Of a DNA stretch of 33,699 nt, positions 10,109 to 18,070 are shown one piece after another. A model generated the notes under the pieces. It had not been told where the DNA came from. It searched no databases and worked only from the letters and a program-made list of their open reading frames with translations. The DNA is from Sphingomonas sp. 37zxx (GTDB lineage: Bacteria; Pseudomonadota; Alphaproteobacteria; Sphingomonadales; Sphingomonadaceae). Both the position numbers and the translations under genes were made by a program. The first letter of the stretch is position 1, and each line of letters opens with the position of its first letter. The DNA is taken from contig NZ_JROH01000039.1 in the NCBI RefSeq assembly GCF_000786205.1, positions 1-33,699 on the forward strand. The letters are read 5' to 3'.

Positions 10109-11635
10109 TCAGCGTGGCGTAGTGACGTCACCTGCGGGATTTGCCCGGTCGGTGTCAACGGGGCGTTGCAGTTCGGGCTCAAGTGTTCGGGTAACCACCG
10201 GGGTCTGCGCCTCGACATCGACGGTGCGCGTGCCCACCGGACGCGGCGTGGGGTCCGAATCCCAATCGATCCAGCGCTTGTCGACCCGTTCGTAATTGGT
10301 CAGCGGATCGTACAGCGCGCCGCCGTCCAGCCCCAGATCACTGGCCTCGGCACGCCCCATCGCCGCTAGCAGCGCAAAGCCCGCGACATAGGCATCACGC
10401 CGTGCGGTCACGAGCTGCACCTGGCTGTTCAACAACTCCTGTTCGGCGTTCAGGATTTCGATGATCGTCCGGTTGCCAACGCTGTTCTCGGCACGGACGC
10501 CTTCGAGCGAAAAGCGATTGGCATCCACCGCCGCTTCCGACGCCTCGATCACCCGCAATGCCGATTGCCAGGTGGCAAAGGCACTCCGCGCCTGCGCGAT
10601 GACGTTGCGCTCGGTTGCGGTCACCTGCTCGATCGCCACGCCCTGCCGCGCCTGCGCCTGTCGCACCTGGGCTGCCGGTCGTCCGCCCTGATATAGCGGC
10701 ACGGTAAAGCCCAGGCCCGCCTGCGCCGCGGTACCGGTCTGTGGCACCGCAGCGCCGAACTGCGTCCCATTCAATGTGCCAAGATAGTTGAAGTAGTTGC
10801 CGCCAGCGACCAGGTCCACTTGCGGCAGCTTTGCCGCCCGAGCGGTGCTGACGTCGATCCGCGCCGCATCGCGATTGCGCTCAGCGGCCTGCAATGCCGG
10901 ATTATTGTTGAGCGCAGTGACCACTGCCGCTTGCGGGTCGTCCGGCAGGTTCGGCAGCACCGGCGGCGGTGCAAGCGATGCCGGCGCGCTGCCGACAATG
11001 GCGATGTAGTTTTCGCGACTGCCGATCAGCGCCGCCTCGGCCTGCCGCAGCTGCCCGCGCGCGACCGCCAGCCGTGCTTCGGACTGGGCGACATCGGTGC
11101 GGGTGACATCCCCCACTTCAAACCGGTCGCTGGTCGCCCGCAGGTTGATGTCGAGGCCGCGCACATTCTGCTGGTTCAGCTGAACGATCGCCTCGTCGCG
11201 GATCACGTCGTTATACGCCGCGACGACGTTGGTGAACAAATTGGCTTCGGCGCTTCGCAAATTGGCGCGCCCGGCCATCACCCGCGTCTTGGCGGCGGCA
11301 ACCGAGTTCCGCACCCGGCCGCCCTGAAAAATCGGATAGCTGGCGTTCAGATTCGCAACAAGCGCGCGGTCGGGTTGCAGAAAAGCGTTCGCTCCCTGCA
11401 CGATGTTTTCGACGAAATTGCCCTGCACGCCAAGCTGCGGCAAGGCATCGGCGCGCGCCAGCGGCACCCCCTCATCGGTCGCCCGCAAATTGGCGCGCTC
11501 GCCGGCAAGGCTCGGATTCTCGTTATAGGCCTGTACCAGCGCCTCGCGCAGCGTCTGCGCCTGCGCCTGCGCTCCGCTGGCCAATGCCATCCCGCCGACG
11601 GTCAACGCCAGCGCTGCTTTCCACCCCCCCCGCAC
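10109..11635 (-). CDS. tolC: TolC-family outer membrane efflux/secretion channel
   Basis: The protein has about 508 residues with a Sec signal peptide (RGGWKAALALTVGGMALASGAQA). Two repeats of the outer-membrane efflux protein domain follow: TLREALVQAYNENPSL opens the first and a PNLPDDPQAAVVTALNNNPAL segment opens the second. Each is rich in long heptad-like helices, as in the TolC tunnel. TolC trimers bridge the outer membrane and periplasm for type I secretion and RND efflux. The GTG at 11635 is preferred because it lies 4 bases past the pcm stop and directly precedes the signal peptide. An in-frame start at 11722 lies inside pcm. The C-terminal tail after about residue 450 is Thr/Pro/Val-rich. 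Confidence 0.9.
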   Translation of the reverse strand: MRGGWKAALALTVGGMALASGAQAQAQTLREALVQAYNENPSLAGERANLRATDEGVPLARADALPQLGVQGNFVENIVQGANAFLQPDRALVANLNASYPIFQGGRVRNSVAAAKTRVMAGRANLRSAEANLFTNVVAAYNDVIRDEAIVQLNQQNVRGLDINLRATSDRFEVGDVTRTDVAQSEARLAVARGQLRQAEAALIGSRENYIAIVGSAPASLAPPPVLPNLPDDPQAAVVTALNNNPALQAAERNRDAARIDVSTARAAKLPQVDLVAGGNYFNYLGTLNGTQFGAAVPQTGTAAQAGLGFTVPLYQGGRPAAQVRQAQARQGVAIEQVTATERNVIAQARSAFATWQSALRVIEASEAAVDANRFSLEGVRAENSVGNRTIIEILNAEQELLNSQVQLVTARRDAYVAGFALLAAMGRAEASDLGLDGGALYDPLTNYERVDKRWIDWDSDPTPRPVGTRTVDVEAQTPVVTRTLEPELQRPVDTDRANPAGDVTTPR

Positions 11636-11639
11636 GAAG

Positions 11640-12338
11640 CTAAAACCGAAAGCTTGTCGGGCGCGCGAAGCCGGGCAGCACCACACAATCAATATCGGCA
11701 AAGTCGAACAGCCCAAAGCCACCCGCAGTCCGACGGCCCGCCGCCAGCCGCGTAACCCCGTGATCGACCACGCCCGAAACCACTCGACCTTCGGGCCGCA
11801 ATTGATCGATCACTTCGCCTGAAATTTCCTCGACGGCGCCATCGATCACGATCACGTCATAGGGCGCGCCGCTCGACCAGCCGGCATGCAAAGGCGCTTC
11901 GACCAGTTCGACTCCCTCGACCCCGGCCAGCGCCTCGCGCGCCTGGGCGGCCAGCAACGGATCGCTCTCCAGCGCAACAACCTCGCAAGCCAATCGCGCC
12001 AACACGGCAGCGGTATAGCCACCCGTCGCCCCGATCAGCAGCACACGCTCACCGGCTGCAATGCGCGCCTCGTTCAGCAGCCGGGCAGTTGCCAGCGGCG
12101 TGTTCTGCTGGCGATCCGGCGTCAGCGCGATCATTGTGTCGCGATAAGCCATGCTCCGCACTTCCGGCGGCAGGAAATTCTCCCGCGGCACGTCGGCCAT
12201 CGCCGCGATGATCCTGGCATCGCTGACACCGCTGGTCCGTAATTGGCTGACAACCATCGCGTGGCGAGCAACGGCTGCCCCGGTGAGTTCGTCGTTCGAT
12301 GCGCCCTGGGCGGCGCGGCTCATGAGGTTCGTCATCAT
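11640..12338 (-). CDS. Protein-L-isoaspartate O-methyltransferase family protein
   Basis: The 232-residue protein belongs to the PCMT family of SAM-dependent methyltransferases, which repair isoaspartyl residues. The family N-terminus (MVVSQLRTSGVSDARIIAAMADVPRENFLP) and a glycine-rich SAM loop (VLLIGATGGYTAAVLARL, about residues 98-115) are visible, followed by an acidic strand end (ALESDP) and DVIVIDGAVEEI. The loop differs from the usual G-x-G-S-G-Y form, and the group upstream of tolC in alphaproteobacteria may have diverged in function. The ATG at 12338 is followed by a second one at 12335. The gene is coupled to tolC at a 4-base distance. Confidence 0.82.
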   Translation of the reverse strand: MMTNLMSRAAQGASNDELTGAAVARHAMVVSQLRTSGVSDARIIAAMADVPRENFLPPEVRSMAYRDTMIALTPDRQQNTPLATARLLNEARIAAGERVLLIGATGGYTAAVLARLACEVVALESDPLLAAQAREALAGVEGVELVEAPLHAGWSSGAPYDVIVIDGAVEEISGEVIDQLRPEGRVVSGVVDHGVTRLAAGRRTAGGFGLFDFADIDCVVLPGFARPTSFRF

Positions 12339-12507
12339 ATCAACCCTGTTCGCACAACCGTGTTAGCCGTGCAATACACTTATTGCCCGCTGTGGCTTCT
12401 TATCGCGCGCTTTGTTCGCCGCCAAGCACTACCCAGCGTAAAAGCCACCCCCAAGCCGCCGCATGCCATTGACAAGTCGCTCGCATCGACGCATTTCGCG
12501 CGGCTCC

Positions 12508-12581
12508 GGCCCGATGGCGGAGTGGTTACGTAGAGGACTGCAAATCCTCGCACGCCGGTTCGATTCCGGCTCGGGCCTCCA
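12508..12581 (+). tRNA. tRNA-Cys(GCA)
   Basis: A full 74-nt cloverleaf is visible. The acceptor stem pairs GGCCCGA with TCGGGCC, followed by discriminator T, which is characteristic of cysteine tRNAs, and an encoded CCA. The anticodon loop CTGCAAA gives GCA. The T-arm reads GCCGGTTCGATTCCGGC. The gene marks the junction between core genes on the left and the catabolic locus on the right. Confidence 0.96.
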
Positions 12582-12605
12582 TCATTATATCCATTTTCGC
12601 GCTAA

Positions 12606-12631
12606 GCCGCTCATTCTGCAGAATGAGCGGC
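12606..12631 (+). terminator. Perfect 26-base palindrome downstream of tRNA-Cys
   Basis: The two 13-base arms are exact reverse complements with no spacer and centre on CTGCAG. It starts 24 bases after the tRNA-Cys CCA end, where a transcription terminator is expected, but only a weak T-rich tail (GAGTTTCC) follows. A regulatory or mobile-element palindrome is the alternative. The rest of the 12582-12960 gap shows no convincing gene. An open frame on the minus strand there runs across the tRNA and looks spurious. Confidence 0.45.
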
Positions 12632-12918
12632 GCGAGTTTCCGCTCCTGTGAACCCGCTGCCGACATGGACAATTGGCCGACCACGCGGCCCATGCCGCCG
12701 CCCCGGGACATCGAAAGTGACCTCGGCAAAAGCGGCCGAACCTCAATCTGATAAGTGGAAATAGCCCTCAGCCGACGCCGGCAGGCCGTAATGGCGGATT
12801 GGCGCTTGCCCGAACGGTGCGCGACAAGGCCGCGATCCTTGCGGTCAGGCCAAAAAGAGAATTCGGACAAAGGCCGAATTGCTTCGCTCACAGCGACCAA
12901 TCATCTAGCATGAACCGT

Positions 12919-12948
12919 CCGGCCGGTGGCTGCTTCGCCACCGACCGG
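12919..12948 (-). terminator. Hairpin terminator of the TonB receptor gene
   Basis: Stem CGGTGGC (12924-12930) pairs with GCCACCG (12937-12943). It extends by four more pairs (12919-12922 with 12945-12948) after one mismatch, around loop TGCTTC. It begins 12 bases past the receptor stop on the minus strand. No T-run follows, so it is a likely but not ideal intrinsic terminator. Confidence 0.5.
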
Positions 12949-12960
12949 TTTGTGTCGCCA

Positions 12961-15897
12961 TCAGAACTCGGCGGTCGCCCCGAAGAAGAAGCTGCGCCCG
13001 GCCACGTCGTAGACACCGGGATACGTATTCCCGTTGCCGAACGACGACAGCAGGCCCGCCGCGATGGCCGGCGGATCCTTGTCCAGAAGGTTGTTGATCC
13101 CTGCCCGCAGCGATACGCCTTCGCTCACGCGCGCCGATAGCGCGAGATCGAAATAGTCATAAGACGGGATTTGCGCGTTGATGACGTAGGCAGGACCGCG
13201 CAAAAACGGATCGGTCGTGTTGTTCGTCAACGAAGTGCCGCCGATATGCCGCCAATTCAGCGAAACGCTCCCGAAATTATCCAGATCGGTCCACGTCAGA
13301 CGCGCTTGATGCCGCCATTCAGGGCTGGGCTGGCCGCAGGTCGGGCCGAATAGCCCCTTGCAATCATAGCTGCCAAGGCCGGGCAAGGGCTGGTTCTCCA
13401 GCTTTTCCAGCCACGTGCCGACCATTGCGACATCGAACCGACCGATGCCGGTCGGCTGCGCGAAGTTCAAGCCGAAGTCGACGCCCGATGTCGATAGTGC
13501 GCCGGTGTTCTGCGTGGTCGAAATCACATAGCCTTGCTCGCCAAACAATACGCCGGATCGCGGGTCACGCTTGAAGAGATTACAGAAGAACGGATCGCCC
13601 GTTGTCACGCATTGGCTGACCGTCAAAGACGCGGGTATCGAGCTGATATAGTCCTTTACCCTGATGTTGAAATAATCGACCGAGAGCGAAAGGCGGCGAA
13701 GGAAGCGCGGCGACAGCACGACGCCTGCGGTATAGGTGTCTGCTTCCTCGGGCTTGAGCGCCGGATTGCCACCGCCCTGTGCGCTACATACGTCGGTAGG
13801 ACACTCGATGATCCGGCCATATTGTGCGGCGGTGACGCCGGTAAGCGCGCAACGCGCGGCGCTGGCGGTGGGGGTTGCGCCACTGCACGGATCCTGTGCC
13901 GCGACATTGCCGATGCTTTGCGCCTGAAACAGCTCGGAAATATTCGGTGCTCGGATCGCGCGATTGTAACTGCCACGCAACCGGATGTCCTCGATCGGTG
14001 CCCAGGACAGTTCGCCCTTGTACGTCGATATCCCTTCGGGGTTGGTGCTGTATTTCGAATAACGATAGCCGCCGGTCAGCGTCAGTTCCTTGGCAAATGG
14101 CACGTCTTCGAAAATCGGAACGCGCAGCTCGCCGAAATATTCGGTGACGTTGAAGCGGCCATCGGCCTCCCTGGTGCCTTTTTGTTGCGCAAGCGCATCG
14201 GCGCGGAACTCCAAAGTCTCGCGGCGATGTTCGACGCCAACCACGAAACCAACGCCTTGCTCCGCCCAGGGGCTGCCGATGCCATAGGACGTCAAATCAC
14301 CCGAGACCGAGCCGGTGACCACCGACTCTTGATCGAGACCGCGAGTGAAGGTCGGGCTATAGATATAGGCCAGCGAAGCATCGCTGAGATTGTTATACTG
14401 GAACACGTTGAGCGGGACACAAGCCGGATCGGTGCCGTCGATCACGGATTTACAGGTTGGTACGCCATTGCGATTGACGACCTGAAGGGCGCGATTGGCG
14501 CGGGTTGGGTCAATGTCGTTCTGATAGTTCTCGGCGAAGATTACTTTTGAGAACAACGCATTGATGTCATAGCGAAAACCCTCAGCGATGGCTCCACGCA
14601 CGCCGCCGGTCACGCGATAATCGGTATGGCGCAGATCATCGCGGCGCGGCCGCGCATTGCCAGCGACCGGGCGATAGCCGATGAACAAATCCTGGGTGAC
14701 TGCGGCATTGCCGACATCGGCACCGCACAGCAAATTCCCCTGTTGCGCGCTCATAAGGGGGTTATCGCAATTGATGCGATAGGTCGTGCCCTGAAACAAA
14801 GCCGATGGCGCAACCTGAGAATTGGTGTGATCGTCCATGAACATGAAGCTGCCATACAGCTCGACCGCAGGGGTCACTTCATAATGGGCAAACGCGCCTG
14901 CAGTATATCGCGTATCATTGCGCTGAAAGAAATTCAGCGGGGCATAATTATAGCGAAAACTTGCGTCATAGGGCACCCATGTGCTCTGACCGTTCCGCGT
15001 GTTGTTGAACCGCTGACCGGCATTCGGTCCAGTCAATGGCTGAAACAAGCCGTATTCATTGTTGCTTGAGCCGCCGCAAGTGAAACCGGCGTTCGCGACG
15101 CCCCCGACTGTTGCAGGATCGAGCGCACAGGCCGAGACGTCGCGATTGCCTTGCATGATGGGGCGAACGTCACGATACCCAAAATAGGCGGTTACATTGC
15201 CGCGCCCCTCGGGGAAGTTCGCCCCGAAGGCGATATTGGCGTCGAAGCGCTGGCCATCGACCGGCGATGACGAAGCGTTCTGGTAGCCATTGGCCGAAAT
15301 GAGCGCACGGCGGGCGGTGTTGTCGTTCTGGTGGTTCGAGAAACCATATTGAACGTCTGCGCGCACCCCATTCAGGTTGTCGCGCAGGATGAAGTTGACC
15401 ACGCCCGAGATCGCATCCGATCCATAGACTGCGGACGCGCCGCCGGTCACCACGTCGATACGCTCTACCAGTGCCGCCGGAATAAAGTTCAGATCGGTTG
15501 CCTGAACCGGCAGCAGGCGCTGGCCGTTTATCAGCACAAGGTTACGGTTACTGCCTAGATTGCGCAGGTTCAACCTGGCCGTACCATCCGAACCGTTGGA
15601 GACGTTTTCGTTCGCATCTGCCTGCACCTGCGGCAGACGGTTCAAAACGCTTTCGATATTCGTCGCGCCCTGAAGACGGATTTCAGCCGCATCAATGGTG
15701 GTGATCGGGCTGTTACTTTTGACGCCTGGTTGCCAGATGCGTGAGCCGGTGACGGTTATGGTGCCGACATCAGCGTCGGCCTCGGCGCTCTTCACCACCG
15801 CTTCGGGCGCAGTCTGGGCCATCGCCGGCACGGCGAGGGAGGCCGAAAGTGCAGCTACCCCTGCGGAACATAGCCAATTCGAATTTCGATACGTCAT
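12961..15897 (-). CDS. TonB-dependent receptor of the hydroxyproline/glycopeptide locus
   Basis: The 978-residue outer-membrane receptor has a Sec signal ending AVPAMAQ, with cleavage near residue 27. A linker with VTGSRI follows, then a plug domain (about residues 60-180, with LNLRNLGSNRNLVLINGQRLLP and VDVVTGGASAVYGSDAISGVVNF-type motifs) and a long 22-strand-type barrel ending in ...GATAEF. It resembles the large receptors that sphingomonads use for peptides and oligosaccharides. Position and the shared promoter motif suggest it imports hydroxyproline-containing (glyco)peptides; this is inference. The ATG at 15897 has a good Shine-Dalgarno (GGGGGAG, 8-base spacing). A GntR-type operator lies 33 bases upstream, and the regulator gene follows at 16100. 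Confidence 0.93.
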   Translation of the reverse strand: MTYRNSNWLCSAGVAALSASLAVPAMAQTAPEAVVKSAEADADVGTITVTGSRIWQPGVKSNSPITTIDAAEIRLQGATNIESVLNRLPQVQADANENVSNGSDGTARLNLRNLGSNRNLVLINGQRLLPVQATDLNFIPAALVERIDVVTGGASAVYGSDAISGVVNFILRDNLNGVRADVQYGFSNHQNDNTARRALISANGYQNASSSPVDGQRFDANIAFGANFPEGRGNVTAYFGYRDVRPIMQGNRDVSACALDPATVGGVANAGFTCGGSSNNEYGLFQPLTGPNAGQRFNNTRNGQSTWVPYDASFRYNYAPLNFFQRNDTRYTAGAFAHYEVTPAVELYGSFMFMDDHTNSQVAPSALFQGTTYRINCDNPLMSAQQGNLLCGADVGNAAVTQDLFIGYRPVAGNARPRRDDLRHTDYRVTGGVRGAIAEGFRYDINALFSKVIFAENYQNDIDPTRANRALQVVNRNGVPTCKSVIDGTDPACVPLNVFQYNNLSDASLAYIYSPTFTRGLDQESVVTGSVSGDLTSYGIGSPWAEQGVGFVVGVEHRRETLEFRADALAQQKGTREADGRFNVTEYFGELRVPIFEDVPFAKELTLTGGYRYSKYSTNPEGISTYKGELSWAPIEDIRLRGSYNRAIRAPNISELFQAQSIGNVAAQDPCSGATPTASAARCALTGVTAAQYGRIIECPTDVCSAQGGGNPALKPEEADTYTAGVVLSPRFLRRLSLSVDYFNIRVKDYISSIPASLTVSQCVTTGDPFFCNLFKRDPRSGVLFGEQGYVISTTQNTGALSTSGVDFGLNFAQPTGIGRFDVAMVGTWLEKLENQPLPGLGSYDCKGLFGPTCGQPSPEWRHQARLTWTDLDNFGSVSLNWRHIGGTSLTNNTTDPFLRGPAYVINAQIPSYDYFDLALSARVSEGVSLRAGINNLLDKDPPAIAAGLLSSFGNGNTYPGVYDVAGRSFFFGATAEF

Positions 15898-15925
15898 TCC
15901 CTGTACTCCCCCGATTTCGGGAGAA

Positions 15926-15954
15926 GATATATGTTATACGATATTCTCAGGCAA
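15926..15954 (-). promoter_or_regulatory. Candidate promoter of the TonB receptor gene
   Basis: On the minus strand TTGCCT (15954-15949), a 17-base spacer and TATATC (15931-15926) form a plausible sigma-70 promoter about 30 bases upstream of the receptor ATG. The operator-like palindrome at 15930-15943 overlaps the -10 edge and spacer. The -35 match is weak. Confidence 0.4.
15930..15943. promoter_or_regulatory. Operator copy 1 (imperfect TATCGTATACGATA palindrome)
   Basis: TATGTTATACGATA matches 12 of 14 positions of the perfect palindrome found at 25575-25588. It sits 33 bases upstream of the TonB receptor start. The half-site TATACGATA is intact and the other half is degenerate. It is a likely binding site for the GntR/FCD regulator encoded just upstream. 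Confidence 0.6.
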
Positions 15955-16099
15955 CAACTTTATGTGGCCAGAAACCGCTAAAAACGAATTATCTGTCCTT
16001 TTAGGCGGGGGTGGCTGCGTTCGAGGCGGCCAGGACTGTCATCGGCTGGACATAATCAAACCCGCCCTGCCACCAACCCCGGCCTGCACGTTACAGGGG

Positions 16100-16750
16100 C
16101 TAGTGCCCCGGAAGCTGGCGCCGCAAATCGACCAATGTCTGCTCGATATGCGCCGCCATGCGAACCGACAGACTTGAAACATCGCGCGCCAGCCAGCACT
16201 CCAGCAAATCGGCATGCTCGTCATTCGCACGGCGATCGCGGCCCAGCGGCTCAAGATGCTTGCGCACATAGCGCTCGCTCAACACATGCAGACGTTCGAG
16301 CAATTGCAGCGTGATGACCTGACCCGACGGCCGAATCAGGGCAAGATGAAACGCCCGGTTAAATGCGCCGACACCATCGCCATGCGCGTTGGTAACCTCG
16401 TCCAGTTTGCCCAGTATCTCGATGGCCTCGCTACGCTGCTGGTCATTGGCCCGGATCGCTGCTGCGGCCACGGCATCGGGCTCGATCTTCAATCGCAGCG
16501 CAAACACCTCCTCGGCCTCGGCCCCGGTCAGAGCGCGGACGAAGTATCCACGATTGGCCTGCGACCGCACCAGGCCTTCCTGTTCAAGTCGGCTCAGGGC
16601 CTCGCGCAGCGGTATCTTGCTGACGCCCAATTCTGCCGCCAACGCATCCTGCCGGATCGCGCGATCGGGATCGACCGTACCGGCAAGGATCCGGTCGCGG
16701 ACGAGATCGACAAGCTGATCGGGAAGATTTCGGACGACGATTGCAGTCAT
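16100..16750 (-). CDS. GntR-family (FadR/FCD) transcriptional regulator
   Basis: The 216-residue protein has an N-terminal winged helix (about residues 10-72) with the GntR pattern IRQDALAAELGVSKIPLREALSRLEQEGLV. A C-terminal all-helical FCD ligand domain (about residues 75-210) follows. The FCD metal-site residues appear conserved: FNRAFH with His135, DEH with His179 and AAH with His201. Such regulators usually repress catabolic genes until a pathway metabolite binds. In Sinorhizobium meliloti the hydroxyproline regulator HypR is also GntR-type, according to my recollection. It lies between the oxidase and receptor genes in the same orientation, and palindromes of FadR-type form (TNGT..ACNA) sit at three promoter regions of the locus. 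The ligand is inferred to be hydroxyproline or an early intermediate. Confidence 0.9.
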   Translation of the reverse strand: MTAIVVRNLPDQLVDLVRDRILAGTVDPDRAIRQDALAAELGVSKIPLREALSRLEQEGLVRSQANRGYFVRALTGAEAEEVFALRLKIEPDAVAAAAIRANDQQRSEAIEILGKLDEVTNAHGDGVGAFNRAFHLALIRPSGQVITLQLLERLHVLSERYVRKHLEPLGRDRRANDEHADLLECWLARDVSSLSVRMAAHIEQTLVDLRRQLPGH

Positions 16751-16815
16751 AATTCAACCTGGATGCGCGGCATGCGTCGTGTTGATGTGCCGCAGCGATG
16801 CCGAAGAAACAACCG

Positions 16816-18060
16816 CTAGTGGCCGAACCTGCTCAGATTGAACGATGTAATATCCACATTGGACGCTTCACCGCACAACGTCGCCGCCAGTACGTCGCCG
16901 GTTGTGGCGGCGAGGGTCAGGCCAAGATGCTGATGCCCAAAGGCATAGGCAATTGTTGGCGCATCGGTGCATCGCCCGATTGCCGGCAGGTAATCCGGCA
17001 AGGTCGGCCGCGCGCCCATCCACGGGCGAAGCGGCTCGCAGAATTGGATGCCCAGCGCCGTCAGATGGTTGCGCAGCCGGTCCCATTTACGCGGGTCGGG
17101 AGGGCTGTCGAGGCGCGCGAACTCGACGAAACTTGCGGCGCGCAGCGCGCTGGCGAAGCCGGTGACGATCATCGCGCGATCCTCGAATACCACCGGCGGC
17201 AGGTTGGCGGGCCAATTGGCCGCCCTGCCCTCGACATGATAGCCCCGTTCGGCAATCAGCGGTGCCGTCACCAACGAAGCCGACGCCGCCCCTGCCGCTG
17301 CAACCACGACATCGGCGCGAATTTCGCGACCGCCGTCGATCACGGCGCTGGCGCCAATAGCATCCGACGTCAGCGACTGCACCATTCCCGGTTCAAACTG
17401 GCCGCCAAGCGCGACAAAATGCGCCCGCAGCGCCAGTCCCAGCGCCGCAAGATCGGCAATCTGGCCGCTGCCGATACACCGTATCGCACCCGCGATCGGC
17501 ACCTTCACAAGCGCGGACAGCGCGCCCAGTTCGTCGGCGGTCGCGTCGCGAAAACTTGCCGTTCCCCTATCGCCATTCATCCACGATGCCCGGCCGTGCG
17601 CGGCGGTTCTGGCTGTTTCCCACACGATGAAATGACCATCCTCGCGCAGCAGATGCGCCGCCCCCGCTTCGTCGAGCAGTTGCCGCCACGCTGGCAGCGC
17701 GGTGGCCAGGATGGTCGAGAGCGCCGCCTTGCCATGCGCGAATTTCGCCGGATGGCTGGCACCGATCAACGCAAGGCCAAAGGGAAGCCATGCCGCGATG
17801 TCGCGAAGTGGCAGCGCCAGCGCGCCGCCGCGCTGAAACAGCCGCGCGGGCAAAGCGCGGATCGCCGCGCGCGAGGCGAGTGGCTCGATCTGCTCGATCG
17901 CGATATGCCCGGCATTGCCCCAGGATGCACCGCGCCAGGGGCCATCGGGTGCGACGATCGTCGTTGCCACCCCGCGCCGCGCAAGCGCGATGCCGGTGGC
18001 CAGACCGATCACCCCGTCACCCGCTACAATCGCAGTGGTTGGCCGTTGCTGCATCGTCAT
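16816..18060 (-). CDS. FAD-dependent D-amino-acid oxidase/dehydrogenase (cis-4-hydroxy-D-proline)
   Basis: The 414-residue DadA/DAO-family flavoprotein has the dinucleotide motif G-x-G-x-x-G (GDGVIGLATGIALARRG, residues 14-30). The glycine-rich C-terminal FAD segment (YAFGHQHLGLTLAATTGD) is also present. In the hydroxyproline pathway the enzyme oxidises cis-4-hydroxy-D-proline to delta-1-pyrroline-4-hydroxy-2-carboxylate, and the epimerase gene two positions upstream makes its substrate. A longer frame from 18111 would overlap the permease gene, so ATG 18060, 10 bases past the permease stop, is chosen. ATG 18054 is possible. The family also includes dehydrogenases for other D-amino acids, so specificity rests on context. 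Confidence 0.85.
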   Translation of the reverse strand: MTMQQRPTTAIVAGDGVIGLATGIALARRGVATTIVAPDGPWRGASWGNAGHIAIEQIEPLASRAAIRALPARLFQRGGALALPLRDIAAWLPFGLALIGASHPAKFAHGKAALSTILATALPAWRQLLDEAGAAHLLREDGHFIVWETARTAAHGRASWMNGDRGTASFRDATADELGALSALVKVPIAGAIRCIGSGQIADLAALGLALRAHFVALGGQFEPGMVQSLTSDAIGASAVIDGGREIRADVVVAAAGAASASLVTAPLIAERGYHVEGRAANWPANLPPVVFEDRAMIVTGFASALRAASFVEFARLDSPPDPRKWDRLRNHLTALGIQFCEPLRPWMGARPTLPDYLPAIGRCTDAPTIAYAFGHQHLGLTLAATTGDVLAATLCGEASNVDITSFNLSRFGH

Positions 18061-18070
18061 GGCACCAAGC

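Noticed and set aside
12526..12900. 124-residue open frame on the minus strand
   Set aside because: It runs through the complement of tRNA-Cys, a frequent source of false protein calls, and shows no domain.
16096..16109. GGGGC-TAGT-GCCCC hairpin at the regulator stop codon as a terminator
   Set aside because: The stem is only 5 bp, overlaps the stop codon and lacks a T-run. It is too weak to call.
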